Below, piece after piece: positions 44,481 to 54,716 of a stretch of 64,000 nucleotides of DNA; within the stretch, counting starts at the first letter, position 1, and the number at the start of each line of letters is the position of its first letter. Under the pieces are notes generated by a model. It worked only from the letters and a program-made list of their open reading frames with translations, was not told the DNA's origin and did not search any database. The position numbers were made by a program, and so were the translations under genes. The DNA is taken from NCBI GenBank assembly GCA_963971575.1, contig OZ020623.1, forward strand, positions 16,122,980 to 16,186,979, given 5' to 3'. The stretch is from Liopterus haemorrhoidalis. Its lineage: Eukaryota; Arthropoda; Insecta; Coleoptera; Dytiscidae.

Positions 44481-46051
44481 CAGTGCCGCAACAACATAAA
44501 TTGGCGCCTGGTGCTTAAAATTATTTGGCGCCCCCTCTCTAATTACACACGCAATTTTTAAAATTTCGTGGTAGGCTGATTTTGTCAGTAAGGGAACGTT
44601 TAAGACATTTACTTAGGTTGTTTTCTTCACCAAAATGTTATTTAAGATATTTACTTTCCATATTTTATCGAGAATCCTTAAAATCTTAGTGTTTTATTTT
44701 GATGCAAGTGGAAATAAAAAACATACCTTAATTCATAAAAATCACAAAATCACCAGTAAAGGAACACTTACTCCTAATAAAGAAACTATCTTATTACCAG
44801 TAAAGCAAAATACAAAAATATGTATTATAAAGTCATTTTTTAACAATGAATTTATAAAAAAAAAGGTTGGTATTATTTTTTGGTTTAGTTTTAACGTTTT
44901 TCTTTGGTTTGGTTGAAATTGCAATATTAACGATTATATTAACAAATTATGTTAATAAACTCAAAAATCATAATAAACAACTAATATAAAAAGGGACAAA
45001 ATATAAACTCTAGGTCAATGAAACACAAAATGAAAAACACCTAAAATGAAACACAAAAGGGCTAAAGAAATATTATATTACATAACTGAAAATCATATTA
45101 AATAAGAAAATACAGATTTAATGACAAAAAAAAAAAAAAAAAAAAATGGGATATTTAAACCACAAATAATAAATATTTTAGTATTTTAGTAATATATTAT
45201 ATAATCACTTTAACGAAATGGAAAATTAAATTAATTGAACTTTTCTGGCTTTTAACTGTGAGAATTCGTTAGTTAAGTCTTCATAATTTAATGACTGCGC
45301 TATAGTATTTTCTATTGATATTAAAGCTAAATTTGACAATCTATCTTGGCCCATTGTAGAACGCAAATAATTTTTTATTAACTTTAATTTACTAAAACTG
45401 CGTTCATTCGAAGCAACAGTTACAGGGAGCGTTAAAAATATGCGCAGCGCAATGCCAATATTAGGGTACACATCTTTTAAATCGTAAGTGTGGATCACTT
45501 CTAATAATTGCATTGGAGTGGCAGTTGTACAGTCATCAATTAATGATCTTGCCTGTCATTTAAAACTTTCGATTTCAAATGAAAATTCGATTGGATCTAA
45601 ATCTTTACAATATTTGGCAGCAAGATTTGTAGCATTTTTTTAAAATTCTTCTGTAGACATTATTGCATGAGAATATCCTGTCAAGAAAGTAAAATCAGAA
45701 CAAACGTCTCGAAATGATTCGTATCTCCAATTGATTTGAGATAATATAGTATCAATTACCATGTAACACTCTTTATCAAAATATATTTGGATGTTGCTAG
45801 GTGCGTTTCGTCCTCTGCCTTTTCATCCAATACACCAGTTTTATGTACTATTCGAAATAATATAGTTTGAATTTACTTTTCTAAACTAACAAGTTTCTAA
45901 AAAAAAAAATTCTTTTATGAAATAAATTTTGTGTTGATTATAGTTTAGTAATATGTATTAAAAAAAAAAATGAAATTTGGCAATTTGGCGCCCTTATTAG
46001 TCCGGCGCCTGGTGTGGCGGCACCTCTCGCACCACCCTTGTTGCGGCACTG
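44481..46051 (-). mobile_element. hAT element with transposase remnant
   Basis: The ends CAGTGCCGCAACAA... and ...TTGTTGCGGCACTG are inverted. The 8-bp duplication gcactata lies at 44473-44480 and 46052-46059. Both subterminal zones contain ggcgcctggtg and tggcgcc words. It encodes on the minus strand the C-terminal part of a transposase. The flanking RT reading continues across the element, confirming the insertion. Confidence 0.95.
45226..45513 (-). pseudogene. hAT transposase C-terminal dimerisation domain
   Basis: The 95-residue frame includes DVYPNIGIALRIFLTLPVTV then ASNERSFSKLKLIKNYLRST and MGQDRLSNLALISIE. This is the hAT signature with N-E-R-S-F-S, as in the group of transposases annotated as zinc-finger MYM-type 1-like proteins in insects. 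Upstream, minus strand 45540-45780, short frames (ESFRDVCSDFTFLTGYSHA-like) suggest the preceding part, broken by stops. The DDE core is mostly gone. Confidence 0.88.
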
Positions 46052-46199
46052 GCACTATATTGTCAATATGGTAATCGTGGGATATTTTGTTTATATTGCA
46101 TGTAAAGGATATTGATATAATTCTTATGTTTTGCAATAAATTGCATATTTCACTATTTGTCTTTGTAATATTTTGTATTTTTTGTTTCTATCCAATTAT

Positions 46200-46588
46200 G
46201 CACTGTAATTAATAATTGTAACATAACATTTATTTAACAAAGAACACTTTACTTGGCGTGTCCTGTGTGTGTTCCTGTCCAATAAATAAATTATAAGAGA
46301 TACGAAGGAGATTAAATTCTGCTATACAAATAAAAATGTTAAATTAGAAGAACAATACACCACCAACTAAAGGAGTTGTTCAAAATTATTTTATTTAACA
46401 AGCATATAATGAAGGCTATATTGTACGAGGATGTATTTTACTACCCGATCCGTAGGCGAGGTTTGTAATCATCCGAATCCGGGTGTTAACTACGAGAGAC
46501 GCACCAATCCGCAAGACATTACCGCGTCCGTATTGTGGTACCTGTATTAGAATACGGGGTTAGCAATGAAAGGATTAAGCTGCATATA
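46200..46588. other. No recognised gene
   Basis: Unassigned; 46430-46560 is GC-richer (ccgatccgtaggcgaggttt). Confidence 0.4.
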
Positions 46589-46776
46589 ATATTGTCACAA
46601 AGGTAAACCTAAGTCAAGATTTTGACACTTAGACAGTGTGGCGTTCAGATGTTTGACTAAAAAACTTTTTGTCAGCATTAGCATATGTTACCTGATTGCG
46701 TCATGCATACGCTACATTTTCGTAATAAGGAAATATTTGTCATGACGAATGAATATTGGAACTAGGTCAATCAGTA

Positions 46777-46785
46777 GTATAAATA
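46777..46785 (+). promoter_or_regulatory. TATA box of LTR family L1
   Basis: tataaatac about 185 bases after the LTR start is the only good TATA element in it and would start transcription near 46810. The corresponding part of LTR copy 1 (around 25790-25760, minus strand) lacks a clear TATA match, so this assignment is an inference from position and sequence. Confidence 0.5.
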
Positions 46786-47087
46786 CACGGACATTGTACG
46801 AAATCCAGGCAGAAGAAGCTAGCCAACTCCTCTACAAGTTCCAGTCAACACGGTGACGACCGAGACACCGACTCCAGATACTCGTACAGCTGGTGAGCCA
46901 AGCAAGCAGTACCATGTGAGTGGTAGTAGGCTTCTCTAGGTTCCTCGACTCCCTGATGGGCAGCCCCCGTCTCGGAGATAGATTCAAACCGATCCTGGCC
47001 AACACAGGGTGGACCGAGGACTTCCCCAACTCCATGGACAGATTCATACAATTACATTGACAACAGTAAAACATTGTAAATGTGATA

Positions 47088-48385
47088 CAAGGTGTCTCAA
47101 AAGAAATTTTATATTTAGTGGATCGATTAAAAAAAAAAGTAAGCCGTATATAGAAAAAATGTATATTAATTATTAAAATACAATATTTCTTAAAAATAAT
47201 ATCGTCTAAATGTAGACCCTCGCGTTCTCGGCACTCATTTAATCGAACAGTAAAATTATTTATGACGTCTCGGCAGGTGGACTAAGGGATGGCTGCCATT
47301 TCGTGACGGATATTTTCTTTCAAATGCGCCAGTGAAGTCGGTTTATTGGCGTAAACTTTAGATTTAAGATAACCCCATAGAAAAAAGTCCGTAGGGGTTA
47401 AATCTGGACTGCGTGGAGGCCAATTTATGTCACCTCTCCGGGAGATCAATTTGCCTGAGAAAATTTCACGAACACGTAATAGAGACATATTGGACGTGTG
47501 TGAAGTTGCTCCGTCCTGTTAGAACCACGTTCTTTGGTTATAGCCAGGAAAGTTTTGCAGTTCAGGTACCAAGAAGTTGTCTAACATCTCCACATAACGC
47601 TTTGAATTCACTGTAACTGCACGCCCCCTTTCGTCTTCAAAAAAGTAAGGGCCGATAATTCTTCGCGCCGACATCGCAGCTCATACGGTCACTTTAGGCG
47701 AATGTAGAGGTTTCTGATGTTTGCGTTTCGGATTCGTTGCACTCCAGTAGCGGCAGTTCTGCTTATTTACGTGGCCATTAAGATGAAAATGAGCTTCATC
47801 CGAAAACAAAATGTTGGTAAACGTTGAAAATCGCTCAATCACCTGATTTACGAAATTAAGCCTCTGACTGGCATCTTGGGGCTTTAATTCTTGCACCAAT
47901 TGAATTTTGTAGGGGTGCAGCTTTAGGTCTTTGTGCATAATGCGATGTAATGATGATCTATGCACATTTAAAGCACTTGCGCGCTTCCGAATTGAAAGGT
48001 TCGGGTCGTCACGAACAGACTGATTAACATTCTCCACGTTTTCTACCGTTCTTGATGACCTAGGTTGCCCGGATTTTGATTTATCCAGCGTTGTACCAGT
48101 CTCTTCAAACTTTTTAACCCAATGTCGAATGAGAGGAATGCTTGGCGCATCATTTAAGTAGCGAAAACCTCGAATACTGCAGAATTTTATACGCGCTACA
48201 GTCGCCGAATCACCGTTTTTGTAAAACTCTCGCACACATAACGCGCGGTCTGCTCCCGAGAAACGCTCCATAGCGACTGAATTTCCAAGAGCCAGGCTAC
48301 CGATTGACATAACCCCCGCGCCCCTCGGATACGTTGCGTTCACGCAGTAAGCTAAATAAATATAAAATTTCTTTTGAGACACTTG
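47088..48385 (-). mobile_element. DD41D rosa-like mariner, copy 1
   Basis: TA at both sides (47086-47087, 48386-48387). The inverted ends are CAAGGTGTCTCAAAAGAAAT and its near-complement. At 1298 bp it is full length. LTR copy 1 shows the empty site. The transposase has several stops. Confidence 0.93.
47250..48271 (-). pseudogene. rosa-like transposase with nonsense mutations
   Basis: From MERFSGADRALCVREFYKNG (48271) the frame is open to 47681, with helix-turn-helix parts (SIPLIRHWVKKFEETGT, then VHRSSLHRIMHKDLKLHPYK) and ILFSDEAHFHLNGHVNKQNC, which holds the first aspartate. A TGA replaces the tryptophan after SPKVTV. A TAA stands just before the second aspartate (QDGATSHT, about 47505). 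The end PDLTPTDFFLWGYLKSKVY (47488-47282) keeps the third aspartate, 41 residues after the second. A further stop follows MAAIP. Full length, but dead by at least three nonsense changes. Confidence 0.92.
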
Positions 48386-48455
48386 TATATATTTAATAAA
48401 TTGTATTGTTGAAGCCAGAAGTTGCCTTTCAATCAAACCACCCACGTGGCAATAT

Positions 48456-49315
48456 CACTAAAAAGGAGCAAGGTGTTCTCCAGTAGCTGTTACCGAAAAA
48501 ACATTGCTGTCTTGAAAAATATAATTGAAGATAACAATGAAGTCACATATTTTTCTTTCTTCTGATCTTGGAATTTTGGGATTACAAATTTGTACGGGAT
48601 ACCAGGATTGCAACCCTATTTACAATACGGGTCAAAACGAGTAAAGATCCCAATTTCTAACAGTGATTAATTCGCATTCAATGTAAACTATGCAACTTGC
48701 AATGATATATTCGTATAGAGCGTATTTACAGCAATTCTATAGTACTGTGATTGATGTTATATTTCCTGTAGCTGTATTGACATCGTGCAATATTGCTGGA
48801 CATTGAAACGTTTTTAGTTGTATGTTTTGTACGTTTATTTGCTACAATAAAACACTGAACAAAACATGGCGTACATTCATGTTAATGATCAGATTAAATT
48901 GCTTTACCAATGTTTCTGAAATGAACTTTCGACATACGCGGACCAGCTCAGGAGTGTCACTATATATAAAACTTGCATTCACAATAAACGTGGTGTAAAT
49001 CATAGTTTTGTAAACGACCGATCGCGATTGACAGATCGATTATTAAACATTTTGCAGTTGTTAACGAACTTCTTAAAATTACGGAAGAACTATCTTGATT
49101 AAATTGGAGACTATATTATACCAAATTTCTTATTGTTATTAGACGCAGTTGTAACAACACGGCCAACTTAAAAAATAATTAAAACCCTGATATATTTCTG
49201 AACAACCGATTCTTTGAAATTCAGTTCAATATGGGTCAAATTTAAAGTGGATAGACATATACCCTTAATATAAATTGTAGTTCTATTTTAACTAGAAAGG
49301 ACAAAATTAAATATA
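48456..49315. other. No recognised feature
   Basis: Unassigned sequence between the LTR and a mariner; no motif recognised. Confidence 0.45.
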
Positions 49316-50239
49316 CGAAGTGTGTAAATTATTGGCAACATAGCGTTTGATCTGGCAATATTAGGGAAGCGGGACTTGAGCGGCAGGTGAACATGTGATA
49401 CGTTTTCAGTATAAGTTTGAACTCGCTAGAGTAATTTTGTTGTCCGTAGCGATTTTTTTCGTGAAACAGTTTTTTCTAGTGCGTTCTAAAAATGAGTGAC
49501 ATTCATTTCGAGCAACGGTGTGCTAACAGGTTTTGCTTCAGGTTTGACTTGGGCACAGTTTAGAAAAACTTTTGCAAAACTTTAGCTGGCCTATGAAGAC
49601 AGTGTTTTGTCAAGGACTCAGGTTTTTTTGGTGGTTTAAGGCATTTTCAGAAGGAATAGAGTTGATTGAAGATGAATCAAGCAGCGGAAGGCCTTCATCT
49701 TCAAGAACCGATGAAAATGTCGACAGAATCCGGCATCTTGTGCGTTCAGATCGTCGGTTGACCGTCAGAATGATCGGGGAAGAGTTGAATTTGACTCACA
49801 CTACCATTCATCAGATTTTGACCAATGAATTGGGGATGAAAAAAATCTGCACACAAATGGTTCCAAAAAACCTTTCAATGCGCCTTGTCACACAGAAATT
49901 TCAATAAACGAATTTTTGGCCAGTAAAAAATTCATGTTGCTCCTCAGTCTCCTTATTCGCCTTACTTGAGTCCTTGTGACTTTTTCCTCTTCCCAAGATG
50001 AAAAATCTCAAGTGACGTTTTGGGTCACTCGAAAACATTCAAATGACCGTAACCGACCAGTTGAAATCTATTCCAGTATCCGAGTTCCAGCACTGCTATG
50101 AGGATTCTGAGAACCGTCTCTAGCGCTGTATGGCTTCCCAAGGAAGTTATTTTGAGGGTGACAATATTGAATTGTAATTCTATTAAAATAAAATAAATAA
50201 ATAAATAAATCAGTCCAGTTACTTAATTTAAACACCTCG
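49316..50239 (+). mobile_element. Mariner family M1, copy D
   Basis: TA at both sides (49314-49315, 50240-50241). The ends cgaagtgtgtaaatt and aatttaaacacctcg are inverted. The left TIR has lost the ccggac part. It is 924 bp, shortened by deletion of the catalytic core. Confidence 0.9.
49491..50176 (+). pseudogene. M1 mariner transposase, deleted
   Basis: It begins MSDIHFEQRCANRFCFRFDL at 49491, then shifts frame. The open frame at 49572-49907 carries FKAFSEGIELIEDESSSGRP, RHLVRSDRRLTVRMIGEELN and TIHQILTNELGMKKICTQMV, the two helix-turn-helix regions and linker. After MRLVTQKFQ a stop follows, and the C-terminal end is reached at about 50070 (FQHCYED). The first two aspartates are removed. 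Of the four copies this has the longest open stretch. Confidence 0.88.
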
Positions 50240-50241
50240 TA

Positions 50242-50769
50242 TATCTACAAAACCTTGAGATGTGCAAAAATTCACATCCTTTATTGTTAATTATTTCATA
50301 GTTTTTACAGTTTGTCAATTTCTGATGTAAATGATTTAATGCAATAACGCATATGATGTTCTTTTCGTTGTAATACATCCATATTTCTGTATCTAAAAAA
50401 TTTCTCTTTTCCTGATTACATTGAAAATAAAATCCCAATATACCCCATAAAAAATACAAGCCCTTAAGCTAAACTCCTAAAACTGCGCATTTTATGGATA
50501 ATATTTTACTTCTCCGGCGATATTTCTAAAAGAAAATAAAATGCAAAACAAACCATTCGTTCTGCGTATGCTTGTTTAACAAACGACGCTTCTTGTCAGC
50601 TTTGACACGAATATCTGACCGCCAGCTTCACCATAAAACATCGAGAAAGATTCGAACAAAATATTAAAATAGTGAAATTTTATTTCAGGCTTTATCTCAA
50701 GGGTTTGTAAAAATGGAAATATGAAATAGATAACAATTAAATACTCAACTACTTATGACTAAGTCCAGA
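50242..50769. other. No recognised feature
   Basis: Unassigned AT-rich sequence. Confidence 0.4.
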
Positions 50770-51094
50770 TACGAGGGGTCATCGGAATGTTTCTAGAACG
50801 AGGTAGAAAACATAAATTTTTGGGGGAAATTTGTATTTATTTATTTATTTAGTCTCCATTCAGCTCTATACATTTAATCCAACCCTTTTCAAGAGCTTTC
50901 TTGCCTTCAGAAAAATAATAATTATCTAAACCAGTGGTTCCCAATCTCAAAAACCCCCTACAAATTGTGCGGACCCCCAAAAGATAAAACTATAAAAAGA
51001 AAATTGTGTATTTACGGAAGATTGTATAAATGTATAATGAAGTACCCAGTAATGATAATCAGATAATTCAAGGTAGATTCTAAAAAAAATTTAC

Positions 51095-53130
51095 CTCTGT
51101 CCATATGAATAGCAAGAAGAGATTACGAAAATAATCTTCTATCTACTGGATCACAGGCTTTTTATAATTATATTCGTACTTCTCTTTCTTGTAACCCAGC
51201 ATCACCAATTCTGAAAGATTCTTCCGGAAATATGTGCTGTGATAATTTGAAAGTTGCTGAATTATTTTCGAATGAATTTGTTACTGCCTACACGACTGAA
51301 AGTGATGGACCTTTACCACATTTGGATCCTAGGACACGTATTTCTGAAAGCCTAACTGACCTGGAAATTTCACCTGACTTAGTTTTCAAGGAGTTAGCAA
51401 GCCTCAAGGAATCTTCCTCTCTTGGACCTGATAAAATACCATCTGTTGTCTTGAAACGTTGTAAGGATTTTCTGGCTGAACCATTATCACAAATTATGAA
51501 TTCTTCTTTTACTTCGTGCATCCTTCCCCCCTCCTGGCGGCTTGCTCACATCACTCCTATATTTAAAAAGGGAGATAAGCTCGATGTGTCGAACTACAGA
51601 CCAATTAGCGTGGCTTCGTCAGTGAGAAAAATTATGGAACGTATAATCGTATCAAAAATTTTACCATTTCTAGAGAAGAATAACATTATCCCACAACATC
51701 AGCATGGATTCTTGCCTGGACGTTCAGTTGCGACTAATTTATTGTATTGCACTAATATTTGGACAAGTGCTCTTGATAATAATATACCATTGGATGTGAT
51801 TTACCTCGATTTCGCACGAGCATTCGATAAAGTACCGATCCGACGGCTTCTTCTTAAACTCGAACATTATGGCATACGGGGTAATCTTCTGAACTGGATT
51901 AGAGCGTTTCTATCTGACTTATCATTCCAAGTAAAGGTAGGTGATGCATTTTCCACTCCGAAACCTGTCCTCAGCGGAATTCCTCAGGGCTCTGTCGTCG
52001 GTCCTCTGTTATTTCTTATATATGTTGCTGATCTTTCATCAATCATTACTTCTCCACATGCGATGTTTGCCGATGATACTAAATTATTTAATAATGCTGT
52101 AACTGATCAACAAGCAATACAGATCGACCTTGATGAGATCTTCCGTTGGTCTACAAAGTGGTTAATCCCACTCAATGTTAACAAGACCAGCGTGTTACAC
52201 ATGGGCTCCAATAACCCACAACACCTCTACCTGCTTAACGGGATTCCGTTAAAGAAAGTTGATTCTCAGGTTGACTTGGGAATCATTATTACATCAAACT
52301 TGTCTTGGTCCCAACAAGCTCTAGAATGTGCACGAAAAGCCAATTTTATGCTTTACGTCATTAATAAGTCCTTTTCGAGACCATCACCCTCACTGGCGCT
52401 AAAGTTATTCACCACCTATATTAGACCAATTCTTGAGTTCAGTATTGCTGTGTGGTCTCCGTGGCTAATTAAGGACATTAATTTATTGGTGCGCGTGCAA
52501 CGAAGAGCCACCAAGATGTCTCCTCAAATTAAAAATTTGCCCTATGAAGAACGTCTTCAAATTTTAAATCTTACGCCTCTTTCTGACCGTCGACTTCGAG
52601 GTGACTTAATAGTGGCGTTTCGTGTCTTAACGGGGAATTATAATTGTGATTTGTCGAATCTATTTGTGTTAAGTGCGAATATGGGATTACGAGGTCACAT
52701 TCTTAAGCTTAAACATGAAAAATATCGAAAGAAAGTGCGGGAAAGTTTTTTGTCTAATCGTGTTTTCGATATTTGGAATAGTCTGCCTAGCTCTGTTGTC
52801 AGTTCCAACAGTGTGAATATTTTTAAGAATAATCTAGATAGTTATTTCAATAGTATATAGTATATGTTTATTATTTGGGTATTACATTTTATTCTGTTTA
52901 TATTATTTCGTAATTCATTATTGTTATAATAATATGTATTATTATTTTGTTTTCGATCCTTTTGTAATAGTATATAGTTTAAGTTTGATTTAATATTAGT
53001 TACATTTTGTTACATTTTATGTCCGCTCTTTTTGTAACACCGATGTATAAATGAATGTACTTGTATCGAAGCTCTACAAGCCTTTGGCTTCTGCTTCATG
53101 GAATAAGTAAATAATAAATAAATAATAATA
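51095..53130 (+). mobile_element. 5'-truncated CR1/L2-like non-LTR retrotransposon
   Basis: A long intact reverse-transcriptase frame, then a 270-base 3' UTR ending in aataagtaaataataaataa. The upstream endonuclease is lost by 5' truncation. It lies inside the short hAT. The TSD was not resolved. Confidence 0.85.
51109..52860 (+). CDS. Reverse transcriptase, CR1/L2-like, open frame
   Basis: The frame is open from the truncation point; the first methionine is at 51232 (542 residues). From that methionine: SLGPDKIPS (63), NYRPISVASSVRKIMERI (121), HGFLPGRSVATN (158), LDFARAFDKVP (192), SGIPQGSVVGPLLFLIYVAD (248), MFADDTKLF with the catalytic DD (278) and DLGIIITSNLSW (about 340). The tail LRGHILKLKHEKYRKKVRES and SNRVFDIWNSLPSSVVSS is typical of CR1/L2-type elements. 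RT motifs look intact, without stops, making this the youngest-looking coding sequence in the window. The endonuclease domain is missing. Confidence 0.93.
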   Translation: MARRDYENNLLSTGSQAFYNYIRTSLSCNPASPILKDSSGNMCCDNLKVAELFSNEFVTAYTTESDGPLPHLDPRTRISESLTDLEISPDLVFKELASLKESSSLGPDKIPSVVLKRCKDFLAEPLSQIMNSSFTSCILPPSWRLAHITPIFKKGDKLDVSNYRPISVASSVRKIMERIIVSKILPFLEKNNIIPQHQHGFLPGRSVATNLLYCTNIWTSALDNNIPLDVIYLDFARAFDKVPIRRLLLKLEHYGIRGNLLNWIRAFLSDLSFQVKVGDAFSTPKPVLSGIPQGSVVGPLLFLIYVADLSSIITSPHAMFADDTKLFNNAVTDQQAIQIDLDEIFRWSTKWLIPLNVNKTSVLHMGSNNPQHLYLLNGIPLKKVDSQVDLGIIITSNLSWSQQALECARKANFMLYVINKSFSRPSPSLALKLFTTYIRPILEFSIAVWSPWLIKDINLLVRVQRRATKMSPQIKNLPYEERLQILNLTPLSDRRLRGDLIVAFRVLTGNYNCDLSNLFVLSANMGLRGHILKLKHEKYRKKVRESFLSNRVFDIWNSLPSSVVSSNSVNIFKNNLDSYFNSI

Positions 53131-53433
53131 TAATTTTATAACAAATATTTCATATAAAATCAGAAACCTGGAATCCACCGCGGACCACAGGTTGAAAATC
53201 ACTGATCTAAACTCTCGAAATATCCATTTACAGCTTCGATGACTTCAGTATTTGATGAGAATTTCTTTGCAGCCAACCATTTTTTGAGTTTTGGAAACAG
53301 CTAAGTCGAAAAGAGCCAAGTCTACCGAGTATGGTGCATGTTCGATTAAATTGAATCGTAATTCATGTAGTTTTGCCATTGCAATTACCGATTTGTGGGA
53401 AAGTGAATTATCTTGGTGGAACATTACTTTTTT

Positions 53434-54084
53434 CCACATGTGGGAATAAGAGGGAATGAACAGGCAGACCTAGCAGCAAACCTGCCAATAACACCGACAT
53501 CCGTACCTACCAGTGACATCAAATTCAACTTATGGCAAAACATAAAAGAAAACTGGAAACGTCAATGGTACAGTCTAACGAAACTTCGCCATATAAAAGA
53601 AGACACTAAACCTGGGATCTAGTAGGCAACAGAAAAGAACAGAGAGTTCTTACAAGACTCAGAATTGGCCACACATTCATTACACACCAACATCTAATGA
53701 AAAAAACAGTGGTGGAAAACTGTGACAAACTGCAATAAAACTTTTACCGTAGAACATATTATTCTGGAGTGCCAACTATATGAAGAGCTCAGACGGAAGC
53801 ACAAAATACCAGACAACCTGAAAGAAGCGCTAAGCCCAGAAAATGAAAACATTTTATTGGACTACCTTAAAGAAGCATATCTGTTCCGTAAAATCTAAAT
53901 CCCAAATGTTCTATTATTTCTAAATTATCTATCTTATATGTCTTATCATAAAATTGTAAATATGTTTCACTGTAAATTAATCCAGGATCTTTGCAAATCA
54001 ATGTAATTTACTGTAAATGTACTGGGGTGCTAATAACCACAGCATTTGAAGAGCCCTTAAATATATCTTAAATAAAAAAAAAAC
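53434..54084 (+). mobile_element. 5'-truncated Jockey/I-like element inside mariner
   Basis: The duplication actttttt lies at 53426-53433 and 54085-54092. The coding remains start in the RNase H domain (HVGIRGNEQADLAANLPITP, 53434 on), then frameshift through VLTRLRIGHTFITHQHLMKK (about 53645) and an IILECQLYEE-like zinc-knuckle region (53755). The 3' UTR ends in an A-rich tail. Sister of 27843-29239. Stops show it is inactive. Confidence 0.9.
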
Positions 54085-54640
54085 ACTTTTTTCTTTGCCA
54101 AATTGAGCCATTTGGATTTGAATTCTTCGTTCAATCTGTCTCAGAACGACGCATAATACTGGTCTGCTATTGTTCTTTCAACTTGTAAGTTGTCGATAAA
54201 AATTATTCCTCGGGAATCCTAAAAGACGGTAGCCATAACCTTACGTCCTGATGGTATTATCTTGGTCTTCTTCGAAGTTGGTTCACCGCGAACTATCCAC
54301 TGTTTTGATTGTTCTTTTGTCTCCAGAGTGTAGATGTTTCATCGACAGTTACAATAAATCTTTTGTATTACTTTTGAGCATATCTAGACATTGTTGAGAA
54401 ATGGTCATTCGCACTTGCTTTTGGTCGTTTGTTAGCAAACGTGGCACCCATCCTACAGTGAGTTTTGTCATGTCCAAATGTTGGTGAAAAATGCCTACTG
54501 CCTCTGCTATCTCTCGCAATTTATTCGGCGATCATTCATCACGATTTCATGGACTTTTGTAACCATTTCTTTATCGGTAACTGTTTTCAGCCTACCAGAA
54601 CGTGGTGCATCTGTGCTTGACCGACCGCGTTTAAATTCTC

Positions 54641-54696
54641 CAATCATTATAATTATTATAATTATTATAATTATTATTATTATTATATTTATTGGT
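54641..54696. repeat. (TTATAA)n / (TTA)n microsatellite
   Basis: tataattat repeated, then tattat units; it replaces the 5' end of the mariner upstream of the second rosa copy. Confidence 0.9.
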
Positions 54697-54716
54697 GTTT
54701 TAAATTTACATTTTTA

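Larger units (their letters stand above)
43678..46200 (-). mobile_element. Non-LTR (CR1/Jockey-like) RT C-terminal part, split by hAT
   Basis: The 3' end, taaataaat on the minus strand, lies at 43678. Reading leftward from about 46200: ISISFTCNINKISHDYHIDN, then across the hAT LLRDSKVKDLGVLFRHDFNF (44471-44410), STTWLLYCALVRPKLQYANT (about 44330) and PETMSHKNQIEKVQKIF. It ends with the 79-residue frame at 44081-43842 (YFAFKLFNNKLDAPEVLQNL). These are post-RT regions; the polymerase core is missing. Stops and frameshifts are present. Confidence 0.83.
46593..48451 (+). mobile_element. Solo LTR (family L1), copy 2, carrying a rosa mariner
   Basis: TGTCACAAAGG (46593) to CCACGTGGCA (48451), ATAT on both sides (46589-46592, 48452-48455). 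After removing the mariner it is about 559 bases and collinear with the complement of copy 1. A TATA-box candidate, tataaata, lies at about 46778. The sequence downstream (ctggtgagccaagcaagcag, 46890) is well conserved between copies. No internal region is attached. Confidence 0.9.
50932..53204 (+). mobile_element. hAT element containing a CR1-like insertion
   Basis: The outer ends CAGTGGTTCCCAATCT... and ...GTTGAAAATCACTG are inverted in the usual imperfect hAT manner. The 8-bp duplication atctaaac lies at 50924-50931 and 53205-53212. Joining the flanks restores the mariner reading. The hAT itself amounts to about 240 bases plus the inserted non-LTR element, so it is a short MITE-like hAT. 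Confidence 0.92.
50772..54640 (-). mobile_element. SETMAR-type mariner split by two insertions
   Basis: The 3' end is at left (TA then cgaggggtcatcggaatg, 50772). Transposase on the minus strand runs from about 54640 (a GRSSTDAPRSGRLKTV-like stretch) via a GWVPRLLTND-like region (54440), the VDETSTLWRQKNNQNSG-like first-aspartate region (54330) and GRKVMATVF then FIDNLQVER (54250-54160). It goes on to KKVMFHQDNSLSHKS (53437-53390) and the end YFSEGKKALEKGWIKCIELN (50925-50865). A hAT (50932-53204) and a non-LTR element (53434-54084) interrupt it. The 5' end is lost near the 54640 microsatellite. Confidence 0.88.

Noticed and set aside
46832..47074. 80-codon frame as a host gene (with a similar frame at 24137-24349)
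   Set aside because: Both copies lie inside the solo LTR family L1; similarity between them reflects the shared LTR and not protein conservation.
47413..47616. Plus-strand frame repeated at 55046-55249
   Set aside because: Antisense shadow of the rosa-like transposase; the conservation belongs to the minus-strand gene.
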